Shown here piece after piece: positions 9,578 through 18,164 of a DNA stretch of 64,000 nt. How positions within the stretch are numbered: position 1 is the first letter of the stretch; every line of letters begins with the position of its first letter. The notes beneath the pieces are model-generated. The model searched no databases and was not told where the DNA came from. It saw nothing but the letters and a program-made list of their open reading frames with translations. The stretch is from Candidatus Pantoea floridensis (GTDB lineage: Bacteria > Pseudomonadota > Gammaproteobacteria > Enterobacterales > Enterobacteriaceae): assembly GCF_900215435.1 (NCBI RefSeq), contig NZ_OCMY01000003.1, positions 1 through 64,000 of the forward strand. The letters are read 5' to 3'. The translations under genes and the position numbers were made by a program.

Positions 9578-10400
9578 TATTATATCACCGCCGGCAGCGT
9601 AAAAATTTATCAAGATTGCCGCTACAGGGCAGTCCCATTTAAATACGTCCCCCGCTTGCGCTTGCCATTTAAGCCGATATTACTAGTCTTACATGGAATT
9701 TTAAGAACTGGTTTAATGACTAAAGGTGCAATGATCAAAATTTCTGAATCAGAGAGCACTCTGCTGATAATTCGCGGATGAAAGACATCAGCAGCGTTAA
9801 CTGCCCGCCACTTAATAATCGAAACAAGACAGAAGAGGAAGTCTGGGGTACTTTTCAGGAAGCTGGAAGCTGAACAAGACCATCAGAGGAGGATCTATCC
9901 CCGGCATAAAATATGGAAAATGGTTGGAAATGGTGCCGGCAGTTGACCCGATTTTACGACAGCTTCAAGTGGCCCTATAAATCAATATATGCAATGTGAT
10001 AATGAAAGTTTTACAGCGGAAACCATCTGAAGCAAAAAGAGATATCACCGTTATAAGGAACCTTACCCGCGCTGTATGGTTTTTTTTACTAAATACAACC
10101 TGATACTTAGCTTTTGAAACTGCTGCCGTAGCGGTGGCCATACAGTACGCGAATATCAAGTAGGCCTAACGCAGTCCCGATGATGTTTTTTCGGCAACAA
10201 ATGAGTGATGCATAGCATGCATTAACGGTTGAGCCATGCCTGTAAGTCTGATTTGAAAAATAAACTCATCATGACGCATTTGATTTAAAAATTTTCCTAA
10301 AACCGCTTACGCGAAGCGTCATTGCCATCCTCTTTTTCTTGTTCACCAGCTGATAACTATTATTTTAATGCACTCGGCTCACACACTTCAGGAGGTTATT
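9578..10400. other. Intergenic, no gene seen
   Basis: No coding frame with a ribosome site, no RNA gene and no repeat was recognised in these 820 bases. Confidence 0.45.
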
Positions 10401-10583
10401 ATGACGACTTACAAAGGTGCCGGTATCGTTCGCCGCGGGAATTTATACGCAGGAAATTATCGCAACCGTAAGAGAGAAAATGCGTCTGGATATATAGGGT
10501 CAAATCCAGCTGCTGAATTGCTTAAGTGTGCAGATGCGATTGACGTAGGGATGAATCATCCAAGTCTGCGGTTTGTCGATTGA
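10401..10583 (+). CDS. Small hypothetical protein
   Basis: A 60-residue basic protein starting MTTYKGAGIVRRGNLYAGNYRNRKRENASG. The start follows a near-perfect AGGAGG at ideal spacing, which supports translation. No family was recognised. Its coding sequence contains one copy of the 24-bp repeat shared with 28864-28887, so the C-terminal part may have been remodelled by a recombination event. Confidence 0.6.
   Translation: MTTYKGAGIVRRGNLYAGNYRNRKRENASGYIGSNPAAELLKCADAIDVGMNHPSLRFVD
10485..10508 (+). repeat. 24-bp direct repeat, left copy
   Basis: Identical over 24 bases to 28864-28887; the core is GGATATATAGGGTCAAATCC. It lies inside the small gene at 10401. The two copies bracket the phage-derived and island region, so they may be recombination or attachment sites. 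Confidence 0.85.
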
Positions 10584-10645
10584 AACATTGAGAAGCAGCT
10601 ACGCTTGTAGTAAAAACATCAGCTAAAAAATGAAGGAGATGAATT

Positions 10646-10858
10646 ATGGACGATATCGATCTGGCACAAGAACGCGAAGAGGCACGACTTTCCGCAGCTC
10701 TTTTCGCACGTGCGCCACGTCTTGTCAGCCGCAATGGCAATTGCATATGGTGTACGGATGAACCAGTGGTTGCAGATACAGCCTACTGCTCGGCTGAGTG
10801 CGATGAGGATTATCACAAGCATCATCGTGAAATGAAGCAGCGCATTACAGGTGAGTAG
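10646..10858 (+). CDS. Small four-cysteine zinc-finger protein
   Basis: A 70-residue protein starting MDDIDLAQEREEARLSAAL. It has a C-terminal CIWC ... YCSAEC arrangement (C-x2-C and C-x3-C) followed by a charged helix, the layout of small phage- or plasmid-borne treble-clef zinc fingers. GGAGATG precedes the ATG. No function is assigned; relatives often sit in phage early or moron regions, which fits the adjoining prophage remnants. Confidence 0.7.
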   Translation: MDDIDLAQEREEARLSAALFARAPRLVSRNGNCIWCTDEPVVADTAYCSAECDEDYHKHHREMKQRITGE

Positions 10859-10895
10859 TGGCCGGAAGAGACTTTCGAATAATTAAGAAATGCAA

Positions 10896-11126
10896 ATGAA
10901 CTGTGCTTTGATTCTTATCGGCATCATTATTCTTTCAGCTTGCGATATGCAGAGAAAAAACTCTGAGAACATTGTCATGGGTAATCCAGCCTCAGTCTAT
11001 TGCACTAAGGTAGGAGGCAAGATGGATATTGTCAGGGGGTTGGGGGGCGATGATGGATACTGCACTCTCCCGGGCGGAGAACGGCTTGAAGAGTGGTCAC
11101 TTTACAGGAGAGATAACATAAAATGA
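10896..11126 (+). CDS. DUF333 lipoprotein (putative hemolysin-type)
   Basis: A 76-residue lipoprotein: hydrophobic signal MNCALILIGIIILSAC with a lipobox LSAC, followed by the DUF333 core NPASVYCTKVGGKMDIV ... GYCTLPGGERLEEWSLYR with its two conserved cysteines. Family members (E. coli YoaF type) are small envelope lipoproteins annotated loosely as putative hemolysins, without proven activity. A start two codons upstream (10890) is also possible. The stop overlaps the next ATG. Confidence 0.85.
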   Translation: MNCALILIGIIILSACDMQRKNSENIVMGNPASVYCTKVGGKMDIVRGLGGDDGYCTLPGGERLEEWSLYRRDNIK

Positions 11127-11221
11127 AAATTGGATATCTTTTCCCGGTTGCCATAATCATCGCAGGTTTAGCACTGCTGATTTGGTTCATCGCAAGCGGA
11201 GCTTATGCGCCGGGTGGATGA
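11123..11221 (+). CDS. YoaK-like small membrane peptide
   Basis: A 32-residue peptide, MKIGYLFPVAIIIAGLALL then IWFIASGAYAPGG, consisting of one transmembrane helix. Its ATGA overlaps the stop of the DUF333 lipoprotein gene, and AGGAG lies upstream, so translational coupling is likely. It has the same length and pattern as E. coli YoaK as I remember it (M-R/K-IG..FPV at the start, ending YAAPGA). Function unknown; such peptides often regulate larger membrane proteins. Confidence 0.65.
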   Translation: MKIGYLFPVAIIIAGLALLIWFIASGAYAPGG

Positions 11222-11280
11222 CCGGTGAGAGAATCTGGCCGTGGGGGCTGGCAGGAAGTAGTAGCTCAGGGAAGAGAACT

Positions 11281-12396
11281 ATGGGCGGAAGAGACGTTTG
11301 GTTGAGGCTCACTGAGGCGCGAGAGGCCAAAGGTTTAACCATGGCTGAACTAGCAACAGTGCTTGATATTTCTAGGCAAGCTATTTCATCTTTCGAAATA
11401 GGGATAAAAACTCCATCCCATGAAACTTTAATGGTCCTGACAAAAATTCTCGGCTTTCCTGAGCGATTTTTTGTATCCAATAACAGCTCCCCAGAAATTG
11501 TGGGAGCTGTACACTTTCGCAGCCGTAGCACTGCAACCAAAAAAGCAAGAATGAGCGGTCGTGCGAGAGGGCGTTGGATTGCACTAATTTTAAAGGAATG
11601 CAGCAAATATTCTCAACTTCCACCTGTAACATTGCCTGATCTAGATATTGCTGATTTTAATTACTCGAAAAATCTGATATCAAAGAGATTGCCACAAAAG
11701 TTAGAAGGTACTGGCTGTTGGGTGACGGCCCTATAGCTAACCTTACTAAACTTTTAAAGAATAAAGGAATCGTAATATCCCGCCTATCTTCTGGTGAAAA
11801 AGTTGATGCCTTTTCATTCTGGGAAAGTGATCGCCTTATTGTGGTTCTAGACCGCTCGAAGACAGCCGTTAGGATGCGGTTTAGTCTTGCATATGAACTA
11901 GGCCATCTCATAATGCATAGGACCGTTGAAAATGATTATTTAGAAGATAAGAAACTTTTTGATATTGTGGAAAGCCAGGCTGACTACTTTGCCTCTTGTT
12001 TTTTAATGCCATCAAACACGTTTGGTAGATAGTATTATTCTCCAAATTTATCTGCTCTTGAGCAGTTAAAAGGGCGATGGAGAGCATCTATTGGAAGCAT
12101 AACAATGATAGCTCATAGCTTAAATCTAATGAGTGATAATCAGAAAAGTTTATGTTTTTAGGCAATTACCCCCTTTTAAACGTAAGGATCCACTTGATGA
12201 TGTTATACCTAAAGAAACACCTCAATTATTAAACAAACTACTAAAGTTGCTTGACACTCATTCAATAATGAAGACAACTGTTCTAATTGATATTTTCGGA
12301 TTACCTGCATCTGAACTAAATGCAATTACCCAACTTAGTGCATCTGAATTGACTCAAAGCGACAATGTAATATCATTCATTCTCAGAGAGAAGTAA
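11281..12396 (+). pseudogene. XRE HTH plus ImmA/IrrE metallopeptidase fusion, broken
   Basis: The start MGGRDVWLRLTEAREAKGL leads an XRE-type HTH (MAELATVLDISRQAISSFE, about residues 20-45). The C-terminal half is an ImmA/IrrE (COG2856) domain, about 370 residues in total. Lesions: a frameshift near 11670-11690, TAG at 12030-12032 after MPSNTFGR, and a further stop/frameshift near 12155-12165, after which the frame PPFKRKDPLDDVIPKETPQ continues to 12396. The zinc motif expected as HELGH reads AYELGH (about 11895-11905), so the first catalytic His is Tyr. In intact systems ImmA-type peptidases cleave a partner XRE repressor; here both integrity and catalysis appear lost. It resembles a mobile-element immunity regulator. 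Confidence 0.85.
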
Positions 12397-12403
12397 TCCC
12401 CAT

Positions 12404-12425
12404 CCGGCCACCGCGCCGGTTTTTT
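12404..12425 (+). terminator. Terminator after the XRE/ImmA pseudogene
   Basis: CCGGC ... GCCGG stem followed by six T residues, directly after the stop at 12396. Confidence 0.8.
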
Positions 12426-12550
12426 GATCGATTATCCATTTCCCCGCTTCGCTAGCATTTCCTTAGAGCCATCCTATTATTATTAATGTCGCTTCTACTT
12501 CCCTGTATTGACGACAAACTCCGATTGATAATGATTCGCACCCATCGTGC

Positions 12551-12583
12551 AGCCCGGACTCCATCAGTGCCGGGCTTTTTTTT
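12551..12583 (+). terminator. Orphan terminator
   Basis: AGCCCGG ... CCGGGCT stem with an eight-base T-run; no gene upstream within 150 bases. Confidence 0.8.
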
Positions 12584-12749
12584 GGAAGTATAACTATCAC
12601 TTTTGTAACGGAACCAAATCCATTACTCCACTCAGTAATAGTTATCATCGATCATTTTCTGATCATGCTAAGTGTTGTTGCTACTATAGCGACGGGTTAC
12701 ACACAGCAAGCGTAACGCCTACGAGAAAATTTCATTTGAACGAATTTAT

Positions 12750-12773
12750 GCCCGCCTTATGCGGGCTTTTTTT
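12750..12773 (+). terminator. Orphan terminator
   Basis: GCCCGC-CTTAT-GCGGGC stem with a seven-base T-run; no coding frame upstream. Confidence 0.8.
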
Positions 12774-12877
12774 GCATTTTCATAAAGATTTTTCTAAGGC
12801 TGCCGATAATTCTTACTGACGGAGTGGTAAAAAGCTCCGCGAAAAATTTAAGACTAACACAGCAATTTTAGTGGTTG

Positions 12878-12901
12878 GCCCGCTCGTGAGCGGGCTTTTT
12901 T
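12878..12901 (+). terminator. Orphan terminator
   Basis: GCCCGCT-CGTG-AGCGGGC stem with a six-base T-run; no coding frame on the plus strand upstream. Confidence 0.8.
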
Positions 12902-12905
12902 ATGT

Positions 12906-13034
12906 CTATCTATCCAGCACCTTCACCTGCACCTCTGATCGCTCAGGATTATTCAACGCCAGCGCCGTTCTCAACGCGTCAGCTATGACCTTTTGCTTCG
13001 ACTCCAAGTCAAAATCATGAAGTATGAACACCAT
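12906..13034 (-). pseudogene. FumD-like (DUF2767) C-terminal fragment
   Basis: The 42-residue frame MVFILHDFDLESKQKVIADA, continuing LRTALALNNPERSEVQVKVLDR, closely matches the C-terminal part of the fumD-like gene at 44465-44662 (MVFTLHDAGIESKQMVIADA, then LRTVLANKKIERSEL). Both end in the same LDR codons and TAG. The N-terminal third (the EMCRVVG segment) is absent: a TGA lies 14 codons upstream of the ATG with unrelated residues between. It sits immediately downstream of the gpN-like phage gene on the same strand. Whether it is translated from the internal ATG is unknown. Confidence 0.6.
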
Positions 13035-13081
13035 GAGGATTTGGGAAGGCTCGTTACCGTATTTACCACCTCACTGAGCGA

Positions 13082-13921
13082 TCATGTGCGTATGGCCTGC
13101 GCAACGTAATTGCGCTGATGCGTTCTGGCCTGAGTGCTGGCACTGTCAGTTTTCCACACCCCACGCGGGGCAAGTCCGGTATCTAGCGTAATGCCGCTGA
13201 GACCTTTGACCATTGAGATCAGATCTGTGACATTGCCATTCAGTTTTGTACCCGCACGCCACATGGCCTGAAGCTGATTCACAAAATTCATGCCACTGGA
13301 CGGCGGCATCAGCAGTAATGACAAATCACCCTGCATCAGTCGTGAAGCAGCACTGATACCGGAATCCACGTACTGCATGGCGTCAGTCACGGTATTGAAC
13401 ATCTCCGATGCATCATACATCAGTCCGATTGGCGTGAAGTCTGGGAGGCCATCAAGCCCAAACGCTTCAAATGCCGATAACAGAAAATCGTTCATCAATG
13501 TTGCAGCGCCAGTTAGCTTCATTCCTGTTGCAATACCGGCTTTAGGAAATGACAGTTCAACTGATTCGATGAAGCTGAGGCTGTCGCGGCACATGCGGCA
13601 TTCGTCTTTGGTATGGCTTACGCGAACTTCATCCGTAACGGTGACGGTCTTTTCCCCATAAAAAGGATGAACCAGCTTGCAACTTCCGGGCTTCTCAACT
13701 GCCTCGATTAGATTGTTACGCTGCTCAAAATAGTCATCGCCGACAAGATACGCCTGAACGATGAAGCGCCGTGTTGCGCGCCCCATATCTTCAGCACATG
13801 GCTTATCTCGGTTAGGGTATTCATGGACCTGCATGCGTCTGCCGAAAGTTGCTTCATCCTCATCGACCTTAAAGGGCACGCCACGCAGTGAAGCATCCTG
13901 CAGATTATCAATCCAGCTCAT
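13082..13921 (-). CDS. Phage DNA circularisation protein, Mu gpN-like
   Basis: A 279-residue protein starting MSWIDNLQDASLRGVPFKVD with TFGRRMQVHEYPNRD and CRDSLSFIESVELSF. These are the hallmarks of the N-terminal DNA-circularisation domain of Mu gpN relatives. In Mu-like and P2-like tail modules this gene directly follows the tail tape-measure gene. Here the tape-measure remnant is about 9.4 kb away, on the other side of the foreign island. The protein is shorter than full-length gpN (about 400-490 residues), so its C-terminus is probably lost. Its ATG overlaps the stop of the frame at 13918-14112. Confidence 0.82.
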   Translation of the reverse strand: MSWIDNLQDASLRGVPFKVDEDEATFGRRMQVHEYPNRDKPCAEDMGRATRRFIVQAYLVGDDYFEQRNNLIEAVEKPGSCKLVHPFYGEKTVTVTDEVRVSHTKDECRMCRDSLSFIESVELSFPKAGIATGMKLTGAATLMNDFLLSAFEAFGLDGLPDFTPIGLMYDASEMFNTVTDAMQYVDSGISAASRLMQGDLSLLLMPPSSGMNFVNQLQAMWRAGTKLNGNVTDLISMVKGLSGITLDTGLAPRGVWKTDSASTQARTHQRNYVAQAIRT

Positions 13922-14112
13922 GCGAGCTCCGGGTAATAAAAAATGTCCGCTGTCAAGTACTTTGAGAGACGAGGCAGCGGCATGAAAGGTCTTTCAGGGC
14001 AATAGGTTAGGCCAAATTCCAGCCATTGTTTGCCACTACTGGTTTTCGAGCTAGTTGCGGCATAGGCGCTTCGCGGTGGCGAACCCAAGGACATTGCGTC
14101 GCGCAAGGTCAT
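13918..14112 (-). CDS. Short frame upstream of gpN, possible phage gene remnant
   Basis: A 64-residue frame from MTLRDAMSLGSPPRSAYAAT to ADIFYYPELA whose TGA overlaps the gpN ATG (ATGA). This suggests it is the natural upstream neighbour in the tail operon. The open frame continues upstream to 14304 without family resemblance, and that part probably belongs to the inserted sequence. No function recognised. Confidence 0.35.
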   Translation of the reverse strand: MTLRDAMSLGSPPRSAYAATSSKTSSGKQWLEFGLTYCPERPFMPLPRLSKYLTADIFYYPELA

Positions 14113-14710
14113 ATCATCATCGCCTTGGCGCTTGCCCTGCGTGGCCGTCTCACTTGCAGGTATCTTGCCTTGCCCGCGATCATCACCGTATTCGCCAAAA
14201 AACTGGCCGTATGCATAGCGGCAACACTGGACCGCCGCTGTCAGGAGCGATAGCGAGGGACAAAGGCGGAAGGCAAGACAAAAGGATGAGGCACCGTGCC
14301 GCATCGAAAGTCAGTCTGCACGTGAAGAAGACGCGGCACAGAGCGGTTTCAGCACCGTGCCGTATGGTGCGTAAAGCCCGCACCAACACAGGCATGTCCG
14401 TGTGCTTCGTACGACCGGAAACGCCAGAACTTCCAGACAATCCAGTCATGACTTAACGACTCGGGCAACGCGGGCCGGCCTCTACCGGTGTTTCGTCATG
14501 CTCGCTAGCGGACGCTACGCGATAGCCGATGACAGCATGGGTTTCTCGTTGGTGCCGTGACGACCTGCGATCGAACAGCGGCTGGGGCAGCAGCTCGCCA
14601 CGACGGTACGCGGTGGCAGAGTATCTTGGAAGATCGGGCGGCAACGTGGGCCAACTATTGGTTGAAACGGCGTGAATTGAAGCGAGCGATTACACCTTTT
14701 CCGCTTCCGC
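14113..14710. other. Island left boundary, no intact gene
   Basis: Base composition turns clearly GC-richer here. Short frames on both strands have no recognisable product. The change of style marks the left edge of the inserted island; I found no terminal inverted repeats. Confidence 0.4.
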
Positions 14711-15436
14711 TCATCCGTTGAGGGAGAGGATCATTCCTGCCGCCCCAGCGACGAGAACAGCATCGATGAGAAGCTCGAATGTGTGCGTCTGGAGTCGCTG
14801 GACGAGACGTTTCGCAATCATCGAACCGACGAGCAATGCGATGCCGATGGCAAGTCCACGTGCGATGACGGGCCGCGTAAGTGCGCCTGACACACCGAAC
14901 GTACCAAGCTTGCCTGCGTAGAGCAGGGTAGCGCTTGCCGCCTCCGATCCTAGAAATGCACCGCTACTCATTCCGTATCCGGTGAATACCGGCACGCTGA
15001 GCGGCCCGGTGGACAACACGAATCCGGTCAGGAACCCGACAATCGCCCCGGCAAAACTCATGTGCCAGAGGTTCAGATGGAGGTTCGATCGTCTGATGAG
15101 GCGGCGCAGCGGGATCATCGAAAGGAAGAAAGCTGCCAGGAACACGTCCACAGTGGCAGGAGAGATCGCCAGCAGCGTGTGCGCCCCGAGCACAGCCGCA
15201 GGAACTCCCGCCAACGAATAGGCAAACACCGGCCGCCAACAGATTTCGTGCCACCAGGCAATCCCCCGCCCGATGTTCCCGAACAAGGACGCAATCGCCA
15301 TAACAGGTACAGCGATCCGTGGCCCGTACAGCGTGACGAGGACGGGCAGCATGATGAGCGACGAGCCGGTGCCGACGACGCCGCTGAGCACACCAGCACC
15401 AAGGGCGAGAAAGAAGAGAAATAACAGAGCAATCAT
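14711..15436 (-). CDS. TauE/SafE-family membrane exporter/permease
   Basis: A 241-residue integral membrane protein starting MIALLFLFFLALGAGVLSGVVGTGSSLIMLP. It has about seven to eight hydrophobic helices and the family-typical G-x-G-G/S turn motif GVVGTGSSL. The start at 15436 is chosen because it begins the hydrophobic helix and follows the ketopantoate-reductase stop by 11 bases; an upstream in-frame ATG would add a hydrophilic tail. TauE/SafE proteins move small organic or sulfonate anions. Cotranscription with the reductase suggests export or uptake of its substrate or product. Confidence 0.85.
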   Translation of the reverse strand: MIALLFLFFLALGAGVLSGVVGTGSSLIMLPVLVTLYGPRIAVPVMAIASLFGNIGRGIAWWHEICWRPVFAYSLAGVPAAVLGAHTLLAISPATVDVFLAAFFLSMIPLRRLIRRSNLHLNLWHMSFAGAIVGFLTGFVLSTGPLSVPVFTGYGMSSGAFLGSEAASATLLYAGKLGTFGVSGALTRPVIARGLAIGIALLVGSMIAKRLVQRLQTHTFELLIDAVLVAGAAGMILSLNG

Positions 15437-15447
15437 CGCCTCTAGGG

Positions 15448-16344
15448 TCAACCGGGGCCGTCGCTCGCAGCCGCAAGAAGCGGCACCAGGATGTCGCTGA
15501 TCGGGGTCGGAATGCCGTGAATCTGGCCTCGACGCGCAATGACGCCGTTGCGGATATCCCATTCGAGCGGTCGGCCAGCTTCTCGATCCGTGAGGATGGA
15601 GGTGCTCATGTCTGTGGGTGCCCCCCGGAACTTGTCGAGGATCTCTTGCGGCACTTCGTCGCCGAGTTCAGCACCTTCTGCACGTGCCACGGCCAGGCAT
15701 TCCTGCAGATAAGCCAACGTAAGCCTAGCAATATCAGCGCGGCCGAACATGCCTGAGCGGCGATGCGTAAGTGCCATGAGGCCAGCCACCGCGTTCTGCA
15801 TCAGCTTGCGCCAAGCTAGCGAGCTGAAGTTCGCGGCCAAATCTACGGCGCACCGTGTGCCTTGCAGCGTTGCGGCCACTACGCGGGAAGCTGACGTTTC
15901 CGGCAGGCTGAGGCGCGCTTCGCCACGCAAGCGTACCGAGTCGTCGGATTGCGCCTGCGCAGGGAACCACACGACGGCAGGAACGATTTTCCCGTGTGGC
16001 GAAAGCGGGCGAACCCTATCCAACTGTTCGATCCCGTTCTGCAAAACGCATATCACTGTTTCCGGCCCGACCAACACCGCGAGCCATTCTGCTGCCGCCT
16101 CGATTTGTGTCGCCTTGACTGCCAAAAAAACAAGATCAGCCGTGTGAGCAATTTGTGTCGGATTCGTCCGAACAGGACCAGGTACGGTGACAAAGCGGCC
16201 GTCATTTTGGAGGGTTAGGTGATCGCGGGGGCTGCGTCCACACAGCAACGGCGTGCGGCCGACCTCGTGTAGCGCCGCCGCGATCGTGGTGCCAATGGCA
16301 CCTGGACCGACGACAGCGACGCCAGGGTTGATTTCAGGATTCAT
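15448..16344 (-). CDS. Ketopantoate-reductase-family oxidoreductase (ApbA/PanE)
   Basis: A 298-residue protein with the N-terminal Rossmann motif VAVVGPGAIGTTIAAALHEVG, substrate segment VFLAVKATQIEAAAEW and VLQNGIEQLDRV. The catalytic-lysine region is SSLAWRKLMQNAV and the C-terminal domain has PTDMSTSILTDREAGRPLEWD. PanE reduces 2-dehydropantoate with NADPH, but many paralogues act on other 2-oxo acids. Clustering with transporters and its own regulator favours a specialised role. It is divergent from the RpiR regulator across a 75-base gap that contains a perfect palindrome. Confidence 0.88.
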   Translation of the reverse strand: MNPEINPGVAVVGPGAIGTTIAAALHEVGRTPLLCGRSPRDHLTLQNDGRFVTVPGPVRTNPTQIAHTADLVFLAVKATQIEAAAEWLAVLVGPETVICVLQNGIEQLDRVRPLSPHGKIVPAVVWFPAQAQSDDSVRLRGEARLSLPETSASRVVAATLQGTRCAVDLAANFSSLAWRKLMQNAVAGLMALTHRRSGMFGRADIARLTLAYLQECLAVARAEGAELGDEVPQEILDKFRGAPTDMSTSILTDREAGRPLEWDIRNGVIARRGQIHGIPTPISDILVPLLAAASDGPG

Positions 16345-16404
16345 GAAAGCGGCCTCCTTTAACGGTATGTGTCCACGTGATGGTTGTGCCCTTCACGCGG
16401 CGCA

Positions 16405-16418
16405 TGTAATATATTACA
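16405..16418. promoter_or_regulatory. Palindromic operator of the RpiR regulator
   Basis: TGTAATATATTACA is a perfect 14-bp palindrome directly in front of the RpiR ATG (16420), within the divergent promoter region. Position and symmetry suggest autoregulation and control of the reductase gene. It is strongly AT-rich within a GC-rich island. Confidence 0.7.
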
Positions 16419-16419
16419 C

Positions 16420-17304
16420 ATGAAAAATGAAAATGGTAATAGCGTTTCAGAAAGCGAACACCGATTGCAGCAATGGATCGGCAGCATTCAAGCCCGCAGC
16501 GGCGGCCTCGCCGCAAGCGAGGCGAAAGTTGTCGATCTCCTGCTCGCCGATCCTTTGTTTTTTGGAGCAAGCACGACCGCCGAGGTTGCCGCCCATGCCG
16601 GCGTTTCTCCGCCGACAGTGATCCGCGCTGCACGTGCGCTCGGGTTCAGCGGGTTTACCGAGCTGAAGATCGAGATCGCTCGTGCTCGCGGCACAGCCCG
16701 GTTCTTCGCGCCTCCTGAAGCACTCGCCGCGGATGCGACGTCAGCCTCAGTGCTCGAAACATCCATTCGTGCTGGTACCGATGCGCTGACCGCGCTCAGT
16801 GGAGCCATCGAACTCTCTGCGCTGGATAAAGCCGTCGGCTTTATCCAGCGCGCGCGCCAAGTGTTTGCGTTCGGTGCTGGACCTTCCTCGACGGTTGCCG
16901 CCGATGCGGTCTTCCGTTTGCGTACGATCGGCGTGATGACCGTGGGCATCACGGATCATTTGTCGGCCATGATCGCGGCACGGCTCTTGGGCGCAGAAGA
17001 CGTCGTCATCGCGGTCAGCTCGACCGGCCGCACGTCTTCAACGCTAGCCGTCGCGGATGCGGCATCCTCGGCTGGCGCCTCGCTGATCGCAGTCACCAAT
17101 CAGTACGACACGCCCCTGGCGACCCTCGCCGACGTCGCGCTTGTCGTCGGTGGCGTACCACTACCGGCACAGATGGCCGCTGCGGGAAGTCGATTGGCTC
17201 AGCTCGTCGTTATCGATGCGTTGGTCGCATCCCTGGCGCTGCGCGATCAAGAGCGGGCCCGCTTGGCGGAGCGGGCGGGCATCGATCTTCCCGACATTTC
17301 CTGA
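16420..17304 (+). CDS. MurR/RpiR-family transcriptional regulator
   Basis: A 294-residue protein: N-terminal HTH_6 (LAASEAKVVDLLLADPLFFG, TTAEVAAHAGVSPPTVIRAARALGFSGFTELK) and C-terminal SIS sugar-phosphate-binding domain (VFAFGAGPSSTVAADAVFRL, EDVVIAVSSTGRTSSTLAVA, IAVTNQYDTPL). RpiR regulators respond to phosphosugars or related acids. The ATG at 16420 is chosen because the palindrome lies just upstream; an earlier in-frame ATG (16384) would run through it. Its TGA overlaps the ATG of the DMT transporter (TGATG), so the two are coupled. Confidence 0.9.
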   Translation: MKNENGNSVSESEHRLQQWIGSIQARSGGLAASEAKVVDLLLADPLFFGASTTAEVAAHAGVSPPTVIRAARALGFSGFTELKIEIARARGTARFFAPPEALAADATSASVLETSIRAGTDALTALSGAIELSALDKAVGFIQRARQVFAFGAGPSSTVAADAVFRLRTIGVMTVGITDHLSAMIAARLLGAEDVVIAVSSTGRTSSTLAVADAASSAGASLIAVTNQYDTPLATLADVALVVGGVPLPAQMAAAGSRLAQLVVIDALVASLALRDQERARLAERAGIDLPDIS

Positions 17305-18164
17305 TGCAGCCAGGGACCATCGCAATGATTCTCGCCGCAGCGGTCGCCCATGCGGTGTGGAACCTGGCCTCGAAGTACAAGCGGGGAGACACTTTACTGT
17401 TCGTCTGGGCTTATAGCTGTGCTTCGACGCTGCTGTGGGTCCCGATCGGCCTCGTTCTTATGGTTCAGGACCAAGGGGCGATCGATTGGCGACTCGGGGT
17501 TGGAGCGGCCGCTTCGGCGGCATTGCACATTGCGTATTCCCTGACCTTGCAGGCTGGCTACGATCGTGCCGAACTTGGGGTGGTTTACCCGATCGCCCGT
17601 GGCACGGGGCCGGTACTGACAATGCTTTTTGCGATTTTTCTTCTGGGGGAGCGGCTCTCCTTCGTCGCGCTTTTCGGCGCGCTCCTCGTCGTCTTAGGCA
17701 TTCTTGTCGTTACCGGCAACCCGTTTAGAAGCGGAACCCGCCGCCCGCTCCAGGGGATGTTTTGGGGGGGTGCTACGGGGGCCACCATCGCAAGCTATAC
17801 CGTCTGGGACAGCTACGCGGTCACGTCGCTGCATTTGGCGCCCGTGAGCTACTACGCTGGCACACTGCTTCTGCAAACCCTGATCCTGACTCCAAGCGCA
17901 CTGCGCCGATGGCACCACATTCACACAGTTATCCGTGCTGATGCCGTGCCTATACTCATAGTGGCCATATTCTCCCCACTGGCCTACATCCTCGTGCTAA
18001 CCACCATGCTGACGGCACCGCTCGCGCTGGTCGCCCCTCTGCGTGAGTCGTCCATCATCATCGGCTCTCTCTTCGCGTACAGGCTCTTTCGTGAGGGGCA
18101 TCTAGCACGCCGCATAGTCGGAGCGGTGATCGTACTAACAGGGATCGCGGCGATTAGTTTTTGA
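17304..18164 (+). CDS. EamA/DMT-family transporter
   Basis: A 286-residue membrane protein with about ten hydrophobic helices in two EamA repeats (MILAAAVAHAVWNLASKYKR; YPIARGTGPVLTMLFAIFLLGE; MLTAPLALVAPLRESSIIIG). The conserved ARGTGP and G-E motifs are typical of drug/metabolite exporters. It is translationally coupled to the RpiR gene. Together with the divergent reductase and TauE/SafE gene it forms a four-gene module with two transporters and one enzyme. Confidence 0.9.
   Translation: MQPGTIAMILAAAVAHAVWNLASKYKRGDTLLFVWAYSCASTLLWVPIGLVLMVQDQGAIDWRLGVGAAASAALHIAYSLTLQAGYDRAELGVVYPIARGTGPVLTMLFAIFLLGERLSFVALFGALLVVLGILVVTGNPFRSGTRRPLQGMFWGGATGATIASYTVWDSYAVTSLHLAPVSYYAGTLLLQTLILTPSALRRWHHIHTVIRADAVPILIVAIFSPLAYILVLTTMLTAPLALVAPLRESSIIIGSLFAYRLFREGHLARRIVGAVIVLTGIAAISF

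Larger units (their letters stand above)
12397..12905. other. Gene-free stretch with four plus-strand terminators
   Basis: After the regulator pseudogene there are four well-formed plus-strand terminators (12404-12425, 12551-12583, 12750-12773, 12878-12901) but no reading frame with a ribosome site. The intervals of roughly 105-180 bases are the right size for small RNAs, or are remnants of lost genes. Confidence 0.5.

Noticed and set aside
9965..10159. Minus-strand frame of 64 codons
   Set aside because: No ribosome site and no recognisable product.
10485..10508. The 24-bp repeat as a tRNA T-arm (GGGTCAAATCC resembles GGGTTCAAATCCC)
   Set aside because: One T is missing, and no acceptor stem, D-arm or anticodon arm can be built around it.
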